DNA of 64,000 bases, taken from positions 20,563 through 84,562 of the forward strand of contig NZ_JACJJE010000009.1 in NCBI RefSeq assembly GCF_016899775.1. Reading direction: 5' to 3'. Below are positions 1 through 7,707 of this stretch, piece by piece. The notes under the pieces are model-generated. The model made no database searches and had not been told where the DNA came from. It saw only the letters and a list, made by a program, of their open reading frames with translations. A program made the position numbers and the translations under genes. The first letter of the stretch is position 1. Each line of letters begins with the position of its first letter. The DNA comes from Pseudoflavonifractor capillosus. Lineage in GTDB: Bacteria > Bacillota > Clostridia > Oscillospirales > Oscillospiraceae.

Positions 1-401
1 AGGTACACCTCATGCTCGGGCACAGCAAAATACTCCCGCCAGCCGCCGTCGATGGCGGAGCCGCGGGCCTTGACGGTGCGGCACACGTTGCGGCGGCCCT
101 TCTTGCACTGGGGGCACTCCCCGCAGGCCACCACCAGGTCCACCACCACGTGGTCGCCCACCTTGATGTTCTTCACATCCTTGCCCACCGCCACGATGAC
201 GCCGGCGTTCTCATGGCCGGGGACCCGGGGAAATACGGCGTTGGGGTTCTCCCCCAGGAACTGATGGACGTCGGAGCCGCACACACCGGCCGCCTTCATC
301 TGAATCAGCACCTCGCCGTCGCCCGGCTTGGGCACCGGGACTTCACGGATCTCGTACTGCTTGGGGCCGGTAATGACGACTTCCTTCATGGTCTCTTTCA
401 T
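1..401 (-). CDS. Zinc-dependent alcohol/polyol dehydrogenase, N-terminal part (runs off the window)
   Basis: This is the first about 133 residues of a medium-chain, zinc-dependent dehydrogenase; the rest lies beyond base 1. Family members oxidise polyols or sugar acids with NAD(P). Visible are the catalytic-zinc motif AGVCGSDVH, the PGHENAG histidine motif, and a structural-zinc cluster CGECPQC...C about residues 95-110. I chose ATG at 401, behind AAAGGTGG; an in-frame ATG at 389 is an alternative. It shares its operator with the neighbouring KDPG aldolase gene, so an oxidation step in sugar-acid breakdown is likely (inference). The exact substrate cannot be read from the sequence. Confidence 0.85.
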   Translation of the reverse strand, partial: MKETMKEVVITGPKQYEIREVPVPKPGDGEVLIQMKAAGVCGSDVHQFLGENPNAVFPRVPGHENAGVIVAVGKDVKNIKVGDHVVVDLVVACGECPQCKKGRRNVCRTVKARGSAIDGGWREYFAVPEHEVY

Positions 402-515
402 TGCTGTTTACCACCTTTATCTAAAAATTTTCGTTTCCGTGCTTCTGTGACCGGCGCCGGCTTTTGGCAGCTGATAAAATCTCCTCGCCTCTCCGCGCTC
501 GACGATTCAGAGCAG

Positions 516-561
516 CTTGTCCCACAGATATATCTGCGGGACAAGGGGGTACCCCCTTGTC
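516..561. repeat. Two overlapping palindromes in the dehydrogenase leader
   Basis: Arm 516-523 (CTTGTCCC) pairs with 538-545 (GGGACAAG) around an AT-rich inner stem. A second, perfect 22-base palindrome covers 540-561, centred on GGGGGTACCCCC. The two share bases 540-545, so in RNA only one hairpin could form fully at a time. This resembles an attenuator switch, but no U-run follows, so its function is unproven. Confidence 0.5.
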
Positions 562-626
562 AAAGACTTGCATTTTGCCTCACTTTACCGGCTGGAGCCT
601 TTTTAATCTACCCATATTCTACAATA

Positions 627-646
627 CTTGTATACTAGAAAACAAG
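627..646. promoter_or_regulatory. GntR-family operator, site A
   Basis: This 20-base imperfect palindrome, CTTGTATACTAGAAAACAAG, matches its own reverse complement at 16 of 20 positions. Site B (1960-1979) is its reverse complement with one change. It overlaps the likely -35 and spacer of the dehydrogenase promoter. Confidence 0.75.
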
Positions 647-770
647 ACGCATTTATAAACAAATCTGGCCGTCCATTTTTATACAAATCATAAAATTCCG
701 GTCTGAATTTCGCCTCTGCTCCGTGATTTTGAAGGGATGATCCCGGCGCTGTCCGCCGCTAAAACACAAA

Positions 771-805
771 CAGCGGCTCTCTGTATCCTTAACAGAGAGC
801 CGCTG
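771..805 (-). terminator. Rho-independent terminator of the GntR gene
   Basis: A perfect 14-bp stem (771-784 with 792-805) has a 7-base loop. On the minus strand it is followed by a T-rich stretch. It lies about 60 bases past the regulator stop codon. Confidence 0.8.
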
Positions 806-863
806 CCTGTCCTTCTCTCCCCAGCCGCGCCGCGCCGCCATGGGGCATCAACTATAATTTTTA

Positions 864-1538
864 TTATTTAAAATACTGCGGGTAAGCAGCCCGGATTTCC
901 GCCGCATCAATTTTGTACCGGTTCAGGTGCTTTTCCATCAGTGCCCGCGCCTGCTGTGTCTGTCCGCTCTCAATGCAGCGGATCAGCCCCTCATGGTCCT
1001 CCACAATCTTCTGGTTTTTTACTGTAGCCAGGGCCATGCTCCGCACCCGATCAAAGTGGATGGAGATGCTCTGGATCAGGGTATAAACTTGAGACTTCCG
1101 GGCGATGTCAAACAAAATGCCGTGAAACTCATTGTCCAGCTTCAGCAGGTTTTCCGGATAGTAGCTGTTGAGGTAGAACTTCTGCAGCTGCAGATTGTCC
1201 TCCAGCCGGCGGATGTCCTGGGGGGTGGCCATCTCACAATCCAATTCCGCCACCGCGCATTCCAGCAGATTCCGCATAAAGCGGGACTCCTCCACCAGTT
1301 CATAGTCGATCAGGGAAACCATACTCTTCCTCTGAGGGTAGATTTCGATGATTTTTACTTTGGACAGTTCGATCAGCGCTTCCCGCACCGGCGTACGGGA
1401 CAAATCCATCTCTGCCGCCAGCTCGTTCTCGCTGATCTGGCTGCCCGGCTCCAGCTTCAAGGTGATAATATTATCCCGAATTGTACGCAGAGCATAGTCT
1501 CGCCCTGTCTCTCGGGGCAGTCGTTCCAAAATTTGCAT
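864..1538 (-). CDS. FadR-subfamily GntR transcriptional regulator of the sugar-acid locus
   Basis: A 224-residue DNA-binding regulator. It has an N-terminal winged helix (about 10-75; ENELAAEMDLSRTPVREAL is the recognition region) and an all-helical FCD effector domain (about 85-215) with metal-ligand-type histidines (NEFH, SIHFDR, HEGLI, MEKHLNRY). ATG at 1538 is preceded by GGGAGG at good spacing; the longer reading from 1613 lacks a ribosome site. It lies between the dehydrogenase and the aldolase/kinase genes and probably controls both. An operator over its own -10 box implies autoregulation. A hexuronate-derived ligand is the likely effector (inference). Confidence 0.9.
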   Translation of the reverse strand: MQILERLPRETGRDYALRTIRDNIITLKLEPGSQISENELAAEMDLSRTPVREALIELSKVKIIEIYPQRKSMVSLIDYELVEESRFMRNLLECAVAELDCEMATPQDIRRLEDNLQLQKFYLNSYYPENLLKLDNEFHGILFDIARKSQVYTLIQSISIHFDRVRSMALATVKNQKIVEDHEGLIRCIESGQTQQARALMEKHLNRYKIDAAEIRAAYPQYFK

Positions 1539-1619
1539 GAGAGAGCCTCCCGCTTGACCTATCGTTGAACTCACAAATCCAGGCCTGGCAATTCCAGCCC
1601 CGTCAGGTTCCATACCATT

Positions 1620-1658
1620 TGTGAATACTAGTATATCAGTGTTTTAAACATATGACAA
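1620..1658 (-). promoter_or_regulatory. GntR gene promoter with overlapping operator site C
   Basis: On the minus strand TTGTCA (1658-1653), a 17-base spacer and TATACT (1635-1630) form a good promoter. Operator C (1620-1639), built on the perfect palindrome ATACTAGTAT, covers the -10 box. This predicts autorepression. Confidence 0.75.
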
Positions 1659-1751
1659 GGGGATTGGCAGAAAGTTTTTACCATTTTCACAAAAGAATTG
1701 CATTTCCCCGGTTTCCTGTCCCGAGGTTCTGAATACAAGTTGGTCCCCCTT

Positions 1752-1771
1752 TTCGTATACTAGTATACTAG
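1752..1771. promoter_or_regulatory. GntR-family operator, site D
   Basis: It contains the perfect 14-base palindrome GTATACTAGTATAC (1755-1768) and fits the consensus built from sites A and B at 17 of 20 positions. It lies mid-way between the regulator and aldolase genes, where no strong promoter is visible. The rest of 1539-2049 shows no further gene. Confidence 0.75.
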
Positions 1772-1959
1772 CACAAAAATTCATTCCCTCCTTTGTATAT
1801 TTCTCTGAAAAATGGTTTCCCCTCTTGCGCAATCTTATTTTGAATGTAAAATAGAGGGTGAAAGTAAGCAAACCGTTGTTTTTTCACCCTGCGAGGCCCC
1901 GCCTCGTGTTCCTGCCCGCCGTCCCGCAGATATTGCGCGGACGTTTCTTTTCTTGGTAT

Positions 1960-1979
1960 CTTGTTTTCTAGTATGCAAG
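1960..1979. promoter_or_regulatory. GntR-family operator, site B, upstream of the aldolase gene
   Basis: CTTGTTTTCTAGTATGCAAG is the reverse complement of site A with one substitution. It lies about 70 bases before the aldolase start. The matching -10 box is weak, so the exact promoter is uncertain. Confidence 0.75.
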
Positions 1980-2049
1980 TGTACATGTTAATCCGGACAC
2001 AGCATCCAGCGTGTGGGTGCAGAAATAAATTTGAAGGAGCGTGCGCAAT

Positions 2050-3012
2050 ATGAACGAAGTTCTTCAGCGAGTGTATCAAATCGGTATCATTCCGGTCATT
2101 GCCATCGACGACGCCGACAAGGCGGTCCCCCTGGCCCAGGCCCTGGTGAAGGGCGGTCTGCCTGCCGCCGAGGTCACCTTCCGCACCGCCGCCGGCGAGG
2201 AGGCCATCCGCCGCATCGCCGCCGAGGTGCCCGACATGCTGGTGGGAGCCGGCACGGTTCTCACCACCGAGCAGGCCGACCGGGCCATCGCCGCCGGGGC
2301 CCAGTTTATCGTCAGCCCCGGCTTCAACCCCGTGGTCACCCGCTACGTCATCGACAAGGGCGTGCCCATGATGCCCGGCACCGCCACCCCCGGCGAGATG
2401 GAGCAGGCCATGAGCATGGGCCTGGACGTGGTGAAGTTCTTCCCCGCCGAGCAGAACGGCGGCGTGGCCAAGCTGAAGGCGGTGGCCGGCCCCTACACCA
2501 CCCTGCGGTGGATGCCCACCGGCGGCGTGAACACCAAGAACATGATGGACTACCTGAGCTTCGATAAGATCATCGCCTGCGGCGGCACCTGGATGGTGAA
2601 AAAGGATCTGATCGAGGGCGAGAAGTGGGACGAGATCACCCGCATCTGCCAGGACGCGGTGAAGACCATGATGGGCTTCACTCTGGCCCACGTGGGCATC
2701 AACTGCGCCAACGCCGACGAGGCCGCCCAGACCGCCAAGGCCCTGTGCGCTCTGTTCGGCCTGGAGTATAAGGCGGGCAACTCCTCCGACTTCGCTGGCT
2801 CCATAGTGGAGTGCAATAAGGCCCCCGGCCGAGGCGCCAACGGCCACATCGCCATCGGCACCTACAACGTGGACCGGGCGGTGTACCACCTGGGCCTCCA
2901 GGGCGTACGCTTTGACCAAGCCAGCCGCAAAACCGACGCCAAGGGCAACACCAAGGCCATCTACCTCCAGGACGAGGTGGGCGGCTTCGCCATCCACCTG
3001 GTGAAGCGCTGA
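2050..3012 (+). CDS. KDPG/KHG aldolase fused to a C-terminal VOC-like domain
   Basis: Residues 1-210 are a class I 2-keto-3-deoxy-6-phosphogluconate aldolase, which splits KDPG to pyruvate and glyceraldehyde 3-phosphate. The family signatures AEVTFRT, VGAGTV and VVKFFPAE (Schiff-base lysine) are present. Residues about 215-320 (from FTLAHVGINCAN) look like a vicinal-oxygen-chelate/glyoxalase-type domain; the extra domain explains the 320-residue length against the usual about 210. ATG at 2050 has GAAGGAG 10 bases upstream; a GTG at 2041 is too close to it. The KDG kinase gene follows after 46 bases, giving the last two steps of hexuronate breakdown. The role of the extra domain is unknown. 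Confidence 0.9.
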   Translation: MNEVLQRVYQIGIIPVIAIDDADKAVPLAQALVKGGLPAAEVTFRTAAGEEAIRRIAAEVPDMLVGAGTVLTTEQADRAIAAGAQFIVSPGFNPVVTRYVIDKGVPMMPGTATPGEMEQAMSMGLDVVKFFPAEQNGGVAKLKAVAGPYTTLRWMPTGGVNTKNMMDYLSFDKIIACGGTWMVKKDLIEGEKWDEITRICQDAVKTMMGFTLAHVGINCANADEAAQTAKALCALFGLEYKAGNSSDFAGSIVECNKAPGRGANGHIAIGTYNVDRAVYHLGLQGVRFDQASRKTDAKGNTKAIYLQDEVGGFAIHLVKR

Positions 3013-3058
3013 TTTTAAAATCTCAGATCCACGATATATCTTTTAAGGAGTGCTGAAT

Positions 3059-4084
3059 ATGAAAGTCGTTACCTTCGGCGAGCTGATGATCCGGCTCCAG
3101 CCCTACAACTATGAGCGCTTTGTCCAGGCGGACCACCTGGAGTTCACCTTCGGCGGCGGCGAGGCCAACGTGGCCGTCTCCCTGGCCAACTACGGCGTGG
3201 ACGCCGCCTACGTCACCAAGCTGCCCGCCCACGCCATCGGCCAGGCGGCGGTGAACTCCCTGCGCCGCTACGGCGTGGACACCTCCATGATCGTCCGGGG
3301 CGGCGACCGTGTGGGCATCTACTTCAATGAGAAGGGCGCCTCTCAGCGGGGCAGCGTGTGCATCTATGACCGGGCCCACTCCGCCATTCAGGAGTCCCAG
3401 CCCTCCGACTTCGACTGGGACAAGATCTTTGAGGGTGTGGACTGGTTCCACTTCACCGGCATCACTCCGGCCCTGGGCCCCAACCTGGTGGAAACCTGCA
3501 AAGAGGCCTGCAAGGCCGCCAAGGCCCACGGGGTGAAGATCTCCTGCGACCTGAACTACCGGGGCAAGCTGTGGACCCGGGAGCAGGCCCGGGAGGCCAT
3601 GACCGAGCTGTCCCAGTACGTGGACGTGTGCATCTCCAACGAGGAGGACGCCAAGGACGTGTTCGGCATCGAGGCAGAGGCCACCGACATCTACGCCGGC
3701 GAAATCAACCGGGAGGGCTATAAGTCCGTGGCCAAGCAACTCTCCGACAAGTTTGGCTTTGAGAAGGTGGCCATCACCCTGCGGGAGTCCCACTCCGCCT
3801 CCGACAACGGCTGGAGCGCCATGCTCTACGACGCGGCCTCCAACGAGTACTGCTTCTCCAAGAAGTACGAGCTGCGCATCATCGACCGGGTGGGCGGCGG
3901 CGACAGCTTCGGCGGCGGCCTGATCTACGCTCTGCTCAACGGCAAGAGCACCCAGGACGCGGTGGAGTTCGCCGTGGCGGCCTCTGCCCTCAAGCACACC
4001 ATCGAGGGCGACTACAACATGGTCACCGTGGCTGAGGTGGAGAAGCTGGCCGGCGGCGACGGCTCCGGCCGCATCCAGCGGTAA
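3059..4084 (+). CDS. PfkB-family sugar kinase, probably 2-keto-3-deoxygluconate kinase
   Basis: This 341-residue cytoplasmic kinase has the PfkB substrate loop GGGEANVAVSLANYG near residue 35 and the C-terminal anion-hole/catalytic motif DRVGGGDSFGGG with the base aspartate. It would phosphorylate 2-keto-3-deoxygluconate to KDPG, the substrate of the aldolase encoded directly upstream. ATG at 3059 follows AAGGAG by 8 bases. It is co-oriented with the aldolase and ends at a terminator. The substrate is assigned mainly from context. Confidence 0.85.
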   Translation: MKVVTFGELMIRLQPYNYERFVQADHLEFTFGGGEANVAVSLANYGVDAAYVTKLPAHAIGQAAVNSLRRYGVDTSMIVRGGDRVGIYFNEKGASQRGSVCIYDRAHSAIQESQPSDFDWDKIFEGVDWFHFTGITPALGPNLVETCKEACKAAKAHGVKISCDLNYRGKLWTREQAREAMTELSQYVDVCISNEEDAKDVFGIEAEATDIYAGEINREGYKSVAKQLSDKFGFEKVAITLRESHSASDNGWSAMLYDAASNEYCFSKKYELRIIDRVGGGDSFGGGLIYALLNGKSTQDAVEFAVAASALKHTIEGDYNMVTVAEVEKLAGGDGSGRIQR

Positions 4085-4120
4085 CAGGATAACATCTTCC
4101 AGATCCAGATACACAGTGAG

Positions 4121-4153
4121 AGAGGACCGGTCCCCTGCGGCGATCGGTCCTCT
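4121..4153 (+). terminator. Hairpin after the KDG kinase gene
   Basis: AGAGGACCG (4121-4129) pairs with CGGTCCTCT (4145-4153), followed by a short T-poor tail. It may end or attenuate transcription before the second kinase gene. Confidence 0.5.
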
Positions 4154-4224
4154 TTCCATCCATTTGAATCCTTCCCGCACCCGCCGGGTTCGGGACACCA
4201 ATCAAAATCAGGAGGGGCGTATTT

Positions 4225-5313
4225 ATGGAGCATTTCAATCCGCTGCTTCGGGGGACCAGCTCTCCCCAGAAATTCATCACCATCGGCGAGATCATGCTGC
4301 GGCTCACACCCCCGGACTATGAGAAGATCCGCATGGCCACCAGCTTCCAGGCCAGCTATGGCGGCAGCGAGGCCAACATCGCCCTGGCCCTGGCCAATCT
4401 GGGCATCGACAGCACCTTCTTCAGCGTAGTCCCCAACAACAGCGTGGGCAAGAGCGCCGTGCGCATGCTGCGCAGCAACGACGTCCACTGCACCCCCATG
4501 ATCCTCTCCACCCAGGAGGAGACCCCCACCCACCGCCTGGGCACCTACTACCTGGAGACGGGCTACGGCATCCGGCCCAGCAAGGTCACCTATGACCGGA
4601 TGCACAGCGCCTTCGTGGAGTACGACTACAGCCGGGTGGACCTGGACGCCCTGCTGGAGGGCTTCGACTGGCTCCACCTCAGCGGCATCACCCCCGCCCT
4701 GAGCCCCGGCTGCGCCAGGCTTACTCTGGACTGCCTGAAGGCGGCCAAGGCCCACGGATTGACGGTCAGCTTTGACGGCAACTTCCGCTCCGCCCTGTGG
4801 ACCTGGGAGGAGGCCCGGGACTTCTGCACCCAGTGCCTGCCCTATGTGGACGTGCTGCTGGGCATCGAGCCCTATCACCTGTGGCGGGACGAGGCGGACC
4901 ACAGCAAGGGGGACTGGAAGGACGGGGTTCCCCTCCAGCCCAGCTATGAGCAGCAGGAGGAGATCTTCCAGGCCTTCGTGGACCGCTACCCCAACCTCAA
5001 GTGCATTGCCCGCCACGTGCGCTACGCCCACAGCGGCAGTGAGAACAGCCTGAAGGCCTTCATGTGGTACGACGGGCACACCTTTGAGAGCCGTCTGTTC
5101 ACCTTCACCATCCTGGACCGGGTGGGGGGCGGAGACGCCTTCGCCAGCGGCCTTATCTACGCCATGATGCACCAGTATAAGCCCATGGACACCCTCAACT
5201 TCGCCGTGGCCAGCAGCGCCATCAAGCACACCATCCACGGGGACGGCAACATCACCGACGACGCGGACACCATCCGCAGTCTGATGAATATGAACTACGA
5301 CATCAAGCGGTAA
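4225..5313 (+). CDS. Second PfkB-family sugar kinase (KDG kinase-like paralogue)
   Basis: This 362-residue kinase is related to the gene just upstream. It shows the sugar-binding stretch GGSEANIALALANLGIDS and the catalytic motif DRVGGGDAFASG. It is longer mainly through an N-terminal extension of about 14 residues and an insert near 215-245 (EPYHLWRDEADHSKGDWK). ATG at 4225 follows CAGGAGGGG. A tandem, diverged kinase suggests a second keto-sugar substrate, possibly a different epimer (inference). A strong terminator follows. Confidence 0.85.
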   Translation: MEHFNPLLRGTSSPQKFITIGEIMLRLTPPDYEKIRMATSFQASYGGSEANIALALANLGIDSTFFSVVPNNSVGKSAVRMLRSNDVHCTPMILSTQEETPTHRLGTYYLETGYGIRPSKVTYDRMHSAFVEYDYSRVDLDALLEGFDWLHLSGITPALSPGCARLTLDCLKAAKAHGLTVSFDGNFRSALWTWEEARDFCTQCLPYVDVLLGIEPYHLWRDEADHSKGDWKDGVPLQPSYEQQEEIFQAFVDRYPNLKCIARHVRYAHSGSENSLKAFMWYDGHTFESRLFTFTILDRVGGGDAFASGLIYAMMHQYKPMDTLNFAVASSAIKHTIHGDGNITDDADTIRSLMNMNYDIKR

Positions 5314-5333
5314 ATCCACATCCGGACCCCAGG

Positions 5334-5371
5334 GGCCTCCGGCGGGCAGTCTGTCCGCCGGAGGCCTTTTT
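5334..5371 (+). terminator. Rho-independent terminator of the sugar-acid operon
   Basis: A perfect 12-bp stem (5334-5345 with 5355-5366) is followed at once by TTTTTAT. Confidence 0.9.
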
Positions 5372-5548
5372 ATCCTGCATTGTTCCGGGCACCCCGGCGG
5401 CTCCCAGAAAATGAAGAATAATTTTACTCTTTCTTTATGACAGCTCCGGGAGCAATCCGGAGCAATCTGTGGTATGATACAGAGAAAGACGTCAAACTGG
5501 AAAATTTCCTTTTTTACGAAGAACCGTCCGCCTGGAGGAGGAGCTGCA

Positions 5549-6154
5549 ATGAAGCGAACCATTTTATGCTATGGGGATTCCAACACCTACGGCTATGACC
5601 CCCAGTCCCCCCTGGGCGGGCGGTACCCGCCCCAGGTGCGCTGGCCCGATCAGCTGGCTCTCCTCCGGCCGGACCGGCAGATCGTCAACTTTGGGGAGAA
5701 CGGCCGGGAGATCCCCCGCCGCCCCTGGGAGGTCCAGCGCCTGGAGGAGGAGCTGAAGCGCTCCTCCCCCGTGGACGCGGTGGTGATCATGCTGGGCAGC
5801 AACGACCTGCTGCAGATGTCCCCGCCCCAGGCGGAGGTGGTAGTGGATCGGATGCGCGCCCTCCTGGCCTGGCTCCTGGTGCGGCGGGGGCAGTGGGGGG
5901 ACCAGACGCAATTTCTTCTGGCCGCCCCGCCCCCCATGCGCCGGGGCGCCTGGGTGGCGGATGAATCCTGGGTGGAGGCCTCCCGCCATCTGGCGGAGCA
6001 GTATAGCACTCTGGCCCGGGAACAGGGAATTGCCTTTGCCGACGGGGGCGCATGGGGGGTGGAGCTGGCCTTTGACGGCGTCCACTTCACCCAGCGGGGC
6101 CACCTGGCCTTCGCCCAGGGGATGGACCGGGCGCTGCAGGCCCTGGGTCTTTAA
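5549..6154 (+). CDS. SGNH/GDSL-family hydrolase (arylesterase/acetylesterase-like)
   Basis: This 201-residue esterase carries all SGNH blocks: GDSNTYG near residue 9 (nucleophile Ser), the block II Gly in GENGRE, GSNDLL near residue 80 (Asn) and DGVHFTQRGH near residue 175 (Asp/His). There is no signal peptide, so it is cytoplasmic. Such enzymes deacylate small esters or sugars; the substrate cannot be told. ATG at 5549 follows GGAGGAG; earlier in-frame codons lack a ribosome site. A TATGAT box at 5473 may be its -10. Confidence 0.85.
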   Translation: MKRTILCYGDSNTYGYDPQSPLGGRYPPQVRWPDQLALLRPDRQIVNFGENGREIPRRPWEVQRLEEELKRSSPVDAVVIMLGSNDLLQMSPPQAEVVVDRMRALLAWLLVRRGQWGDQTQFLLAAPPPMRRGAWVADESWVEASRHLAEQYSTLAREQGIAFADGGAWGVELAFDGVHFTQRGHLAFAQGMDRALQALGL

Positions 6155-6171
6155 AGTTTACAAACCCGCCC

Positions 6172-6200
6172 TTGTTTCCGCCCAAAAACTCCGGTATAAT
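6172..6200 (+). promoter_or_regulatory. Promoter of the HAD-IIA gene
   Basis: TTGTTT (6172-6177), a 17-base spacer and a consensus TATAAT (6195-6200), starting just after the SGNH gene stop. Confidence 0.85.
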
Positions 6201-6246
6201 GGGAGACAGCCCGGAGATACCTCTCTGCGGACAAAGGAGTGAGTTT

Positions 6247-7029
6247 ATGGATCAATTTCGCAACAAGAGCGGCTATATCTGTGATATGGACGGCGTGATC
6301 TACCACGGGAACCGTTTGCTGCCCGGCGCCAAGGAGTTTGTGGAGTGGCTGTACCGGGAGAAGAAGAAATTTTTGTTTTTAACCAACAACAGCGGCAAGA
6401 CCCCCCGGGAGCTGCAGGACAAGCTCGCCCGCATGGGGCTGGAGGTGGACGAGCAGCACTTCTACACCAGCGCCCTGGCCACAGCGGAGTTCATCGCCTC
6501 TCAGATGCCGGGGGCCAAGGCCTATGTCATCGGGGAGCCCGGGCTGTACAACGCCCTGTACGACCGGGGCATCACCCTCAGCGACATCAACCCGGACTAC
6601 GTGGTCATGGGGGAGTCCCCCAACTATAACTACGATGCCATCTGCAAGGCGGTCCATCTGGTGCAGAAGGGGGCCCGGTTCATCGGGTGCAACTCCGACC
6701 TCACCGGCCCCACTGAGGATGGACTGGTCCCCTCCTGCCGGGCCCTGGTGGCCCCCATTGAGATGGCCACCGGCCAGCAGGCCTACTTCATCGGAAAGCC
6801 CAACCCCCTGATGATGCGCACCGGCTTGAAGCTGCTGGGGGTCCACTCCCAGGACGCCGCCATCATCGGCGACCGGATGGACACCGACATTGTGGCCGGC
6901 ATTGAGAGCGGCCTGGACACCCTGCTGGTCCTCTCCGGCGTCACCACCCGGGAGGAGATGGAGCGGTTCCCCTACCGGCCCCGCCTGATCCTCAACGGGG
7001 TGGGCGAGATCCCGCCTGGAGAGGCCTGA
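6247..7029 (+). CDS. HAD-IIA family phosphatase (NagD-like)
   Basis: This 260-residue cytoplasmic phosphatase has HAD motif I DMDGVIY (two catalytic Asp), motif II LTNNSGK, the lysine region near IGKPNPLMM, and motif III/IV GDRMDTDIVAG. The C2 cap between motifs II and III places it in the NagD/PNPase group, which removes phosphate from small phosphorylated metabolites. ATG at 6247 follows AAGGAG; an upstream in-frame start at 6172 falls within the promoter and is rejected. It has its own promoter and terminator. Confidence 0.9.
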   Translation: MDQFRNKSGYICDMDGVIYHGNRLLPGAKEFVEWLYREKKKFLFLTNNSGKTPRELQDKLARMGLEVDEQHFYTSALATAEFIASQMPGAKAYVIGEPGLYNALYDRGITLSDINPDYVVMGESPNYNYDAICKAVHLVQKGARFIGCNSDLTGPTEDGLVPSCRALVAPIEMATGQQAYFIGKPNPLMMRTGLKLLGVHSQDAAIIGDRMDTDIVAGIESGLDTLLVLSGVTTREEMERFPYRPRLILNGVGEIPPGEA

Positions 7030-7039
7030 ATATTCTCCG

Positions 7040-7071
7040 CAGCCCTTGGAGCCTCCAGGGGCTGTTTTTTT
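7040..7071 (+). terminator. Rho-independent terminator of the HAD gene
   Basis: An 11-bp stem (7040-7050 with 7054-7064) is followed by seven T. A second GC-rich hairpin without a T-run lies near 7083-7113. Confidence 0.9.
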
Positions 7072-7176
7072 CGGCCCTAACCTGCGTTCCCGCCTCCGCC
7101 GGGGGCGGGAACGCCAAGAAAAGATTTTTCCAGAAATGTAAGGCAAACGTGGAAGTCTTATTTTAGGAAAACAGAG

Positions 7177-7234
7177 TTGACAGCCGAATGAAACGCGCTA
7201 TAATAAAGTCATCCCGTATTATTGATATATCAAT
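7177..7234 (+). promoter_or_regulatory. Promoter and palindromic operator of the marR-ABC exporter operon
   Basis: TTGACA (7177-7182), a 16-base spacer and TATAAT (7199-7204) form a near-consensus promoter. The perfect palindrome ATTGATATATCAAT (7221-7234) sits just past the expected start of transcription, followed by a half copy, CATTGATATGG. This is a typical position for a MarR autoregulatory site. Confidence 0.85.
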
Positions 7235-7266
7235 CATTGATATGGCAAGAAAAGAGGTTGATTGCT

Positions 7267-7707
7267 GTGCGCTATGCCATCCACACCCTTTTGGCCCGCA
7301 CCGCCCACGCCCAGCGGAACTATCTGCGGCCCTACCTCAGGGAGATGGGCCTCTCCCCCGGGCAGCCCAAGGTGCTTCGGTATCTGAGCGAGTTGGGACA
7401 CAGCAGCCAGCGGGAGCTGGCGGACTGCTGCGACGTGGACCCCTCGGCCATCTGCCGGATGCTGGACAGCCTGGAGCGGGGAGGCTTTGTCACCCGCAGC
7501 CCCTCCCCCAACGACCGGCGCAGCGGCCAGGTGGAGCTGACCCAGCAGGGCCGGGACGCCCTGGACGCCTGGGAGGGGCGGTGCAAGGTCATTGAGGAGC
7601 AGATGCTCCAGGGCTTCTCCCCGGAGGAGCGCGCCCAGCTGCGGGACTTTCTGGAGCGGACCTACCGCAACGTGGGGGGACGCGTTCTGGAGGAGGAGAC
7701 GCCATGA
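7267..7707 (+). CDS. MarR-family transcriptional regulator
   Basis: This 146-residue winged-helix repressor has a DNA-binding helix around SSQRELADCCDVDPSAICRMLDSLERGG and the wing SPNDRRSGQVELTQQG. I place the start at GTG 7267, 9 bases after AGAGG; the reading could also begin at a TTG at 7258. It is the first gene of an operon with two ABC exporter genes and overlaps the first by 4 bases (ATGA). It probably represses the operon through the palindrome at 7221-7234 until a toxic ligand binds (inference). Confidence 0.9.
   Translation: MRYAIHTLLARTAHAQRNYLRPYLREMGLSPGQPKVLRYLSELGHSSQRELADCCDVDPSAICRMLDSLERGGFVTRSPSPNDRRSGQVELTQQGRDALDAWEGRCKVIEEQMLQGFSPEERAQLRDFLERTYRNVGGRVLEEETP

Larger units (their letters stand above)
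402..863 (-). other. Long untranslated leader of the dehydrogenase gene and 3-prime end of the regulator gene
   Basis: There is no convincing gene in these 460 bases. On the minus strand a promoter-like TTGTTT, an 18-base spacer and TAGAAT lie at about 614-643, overlapping a GntR-type operator (627-646). A leader of nearly 200 nt follows, with two overlapping palindromes (516-561), before the dehydrogenase start. The part above about 660 holds the terminator of the regulator gene. Confidence 0.6.

Noticed and set aside
1644..1806. Small minus-strand ORF upstream of the GntR gene (starts MNFCASILVYEKG)
   Set aside because: The ribosome site is only about 3 bases from the ATG, and the frame runs through operator D and the GntR promoter.
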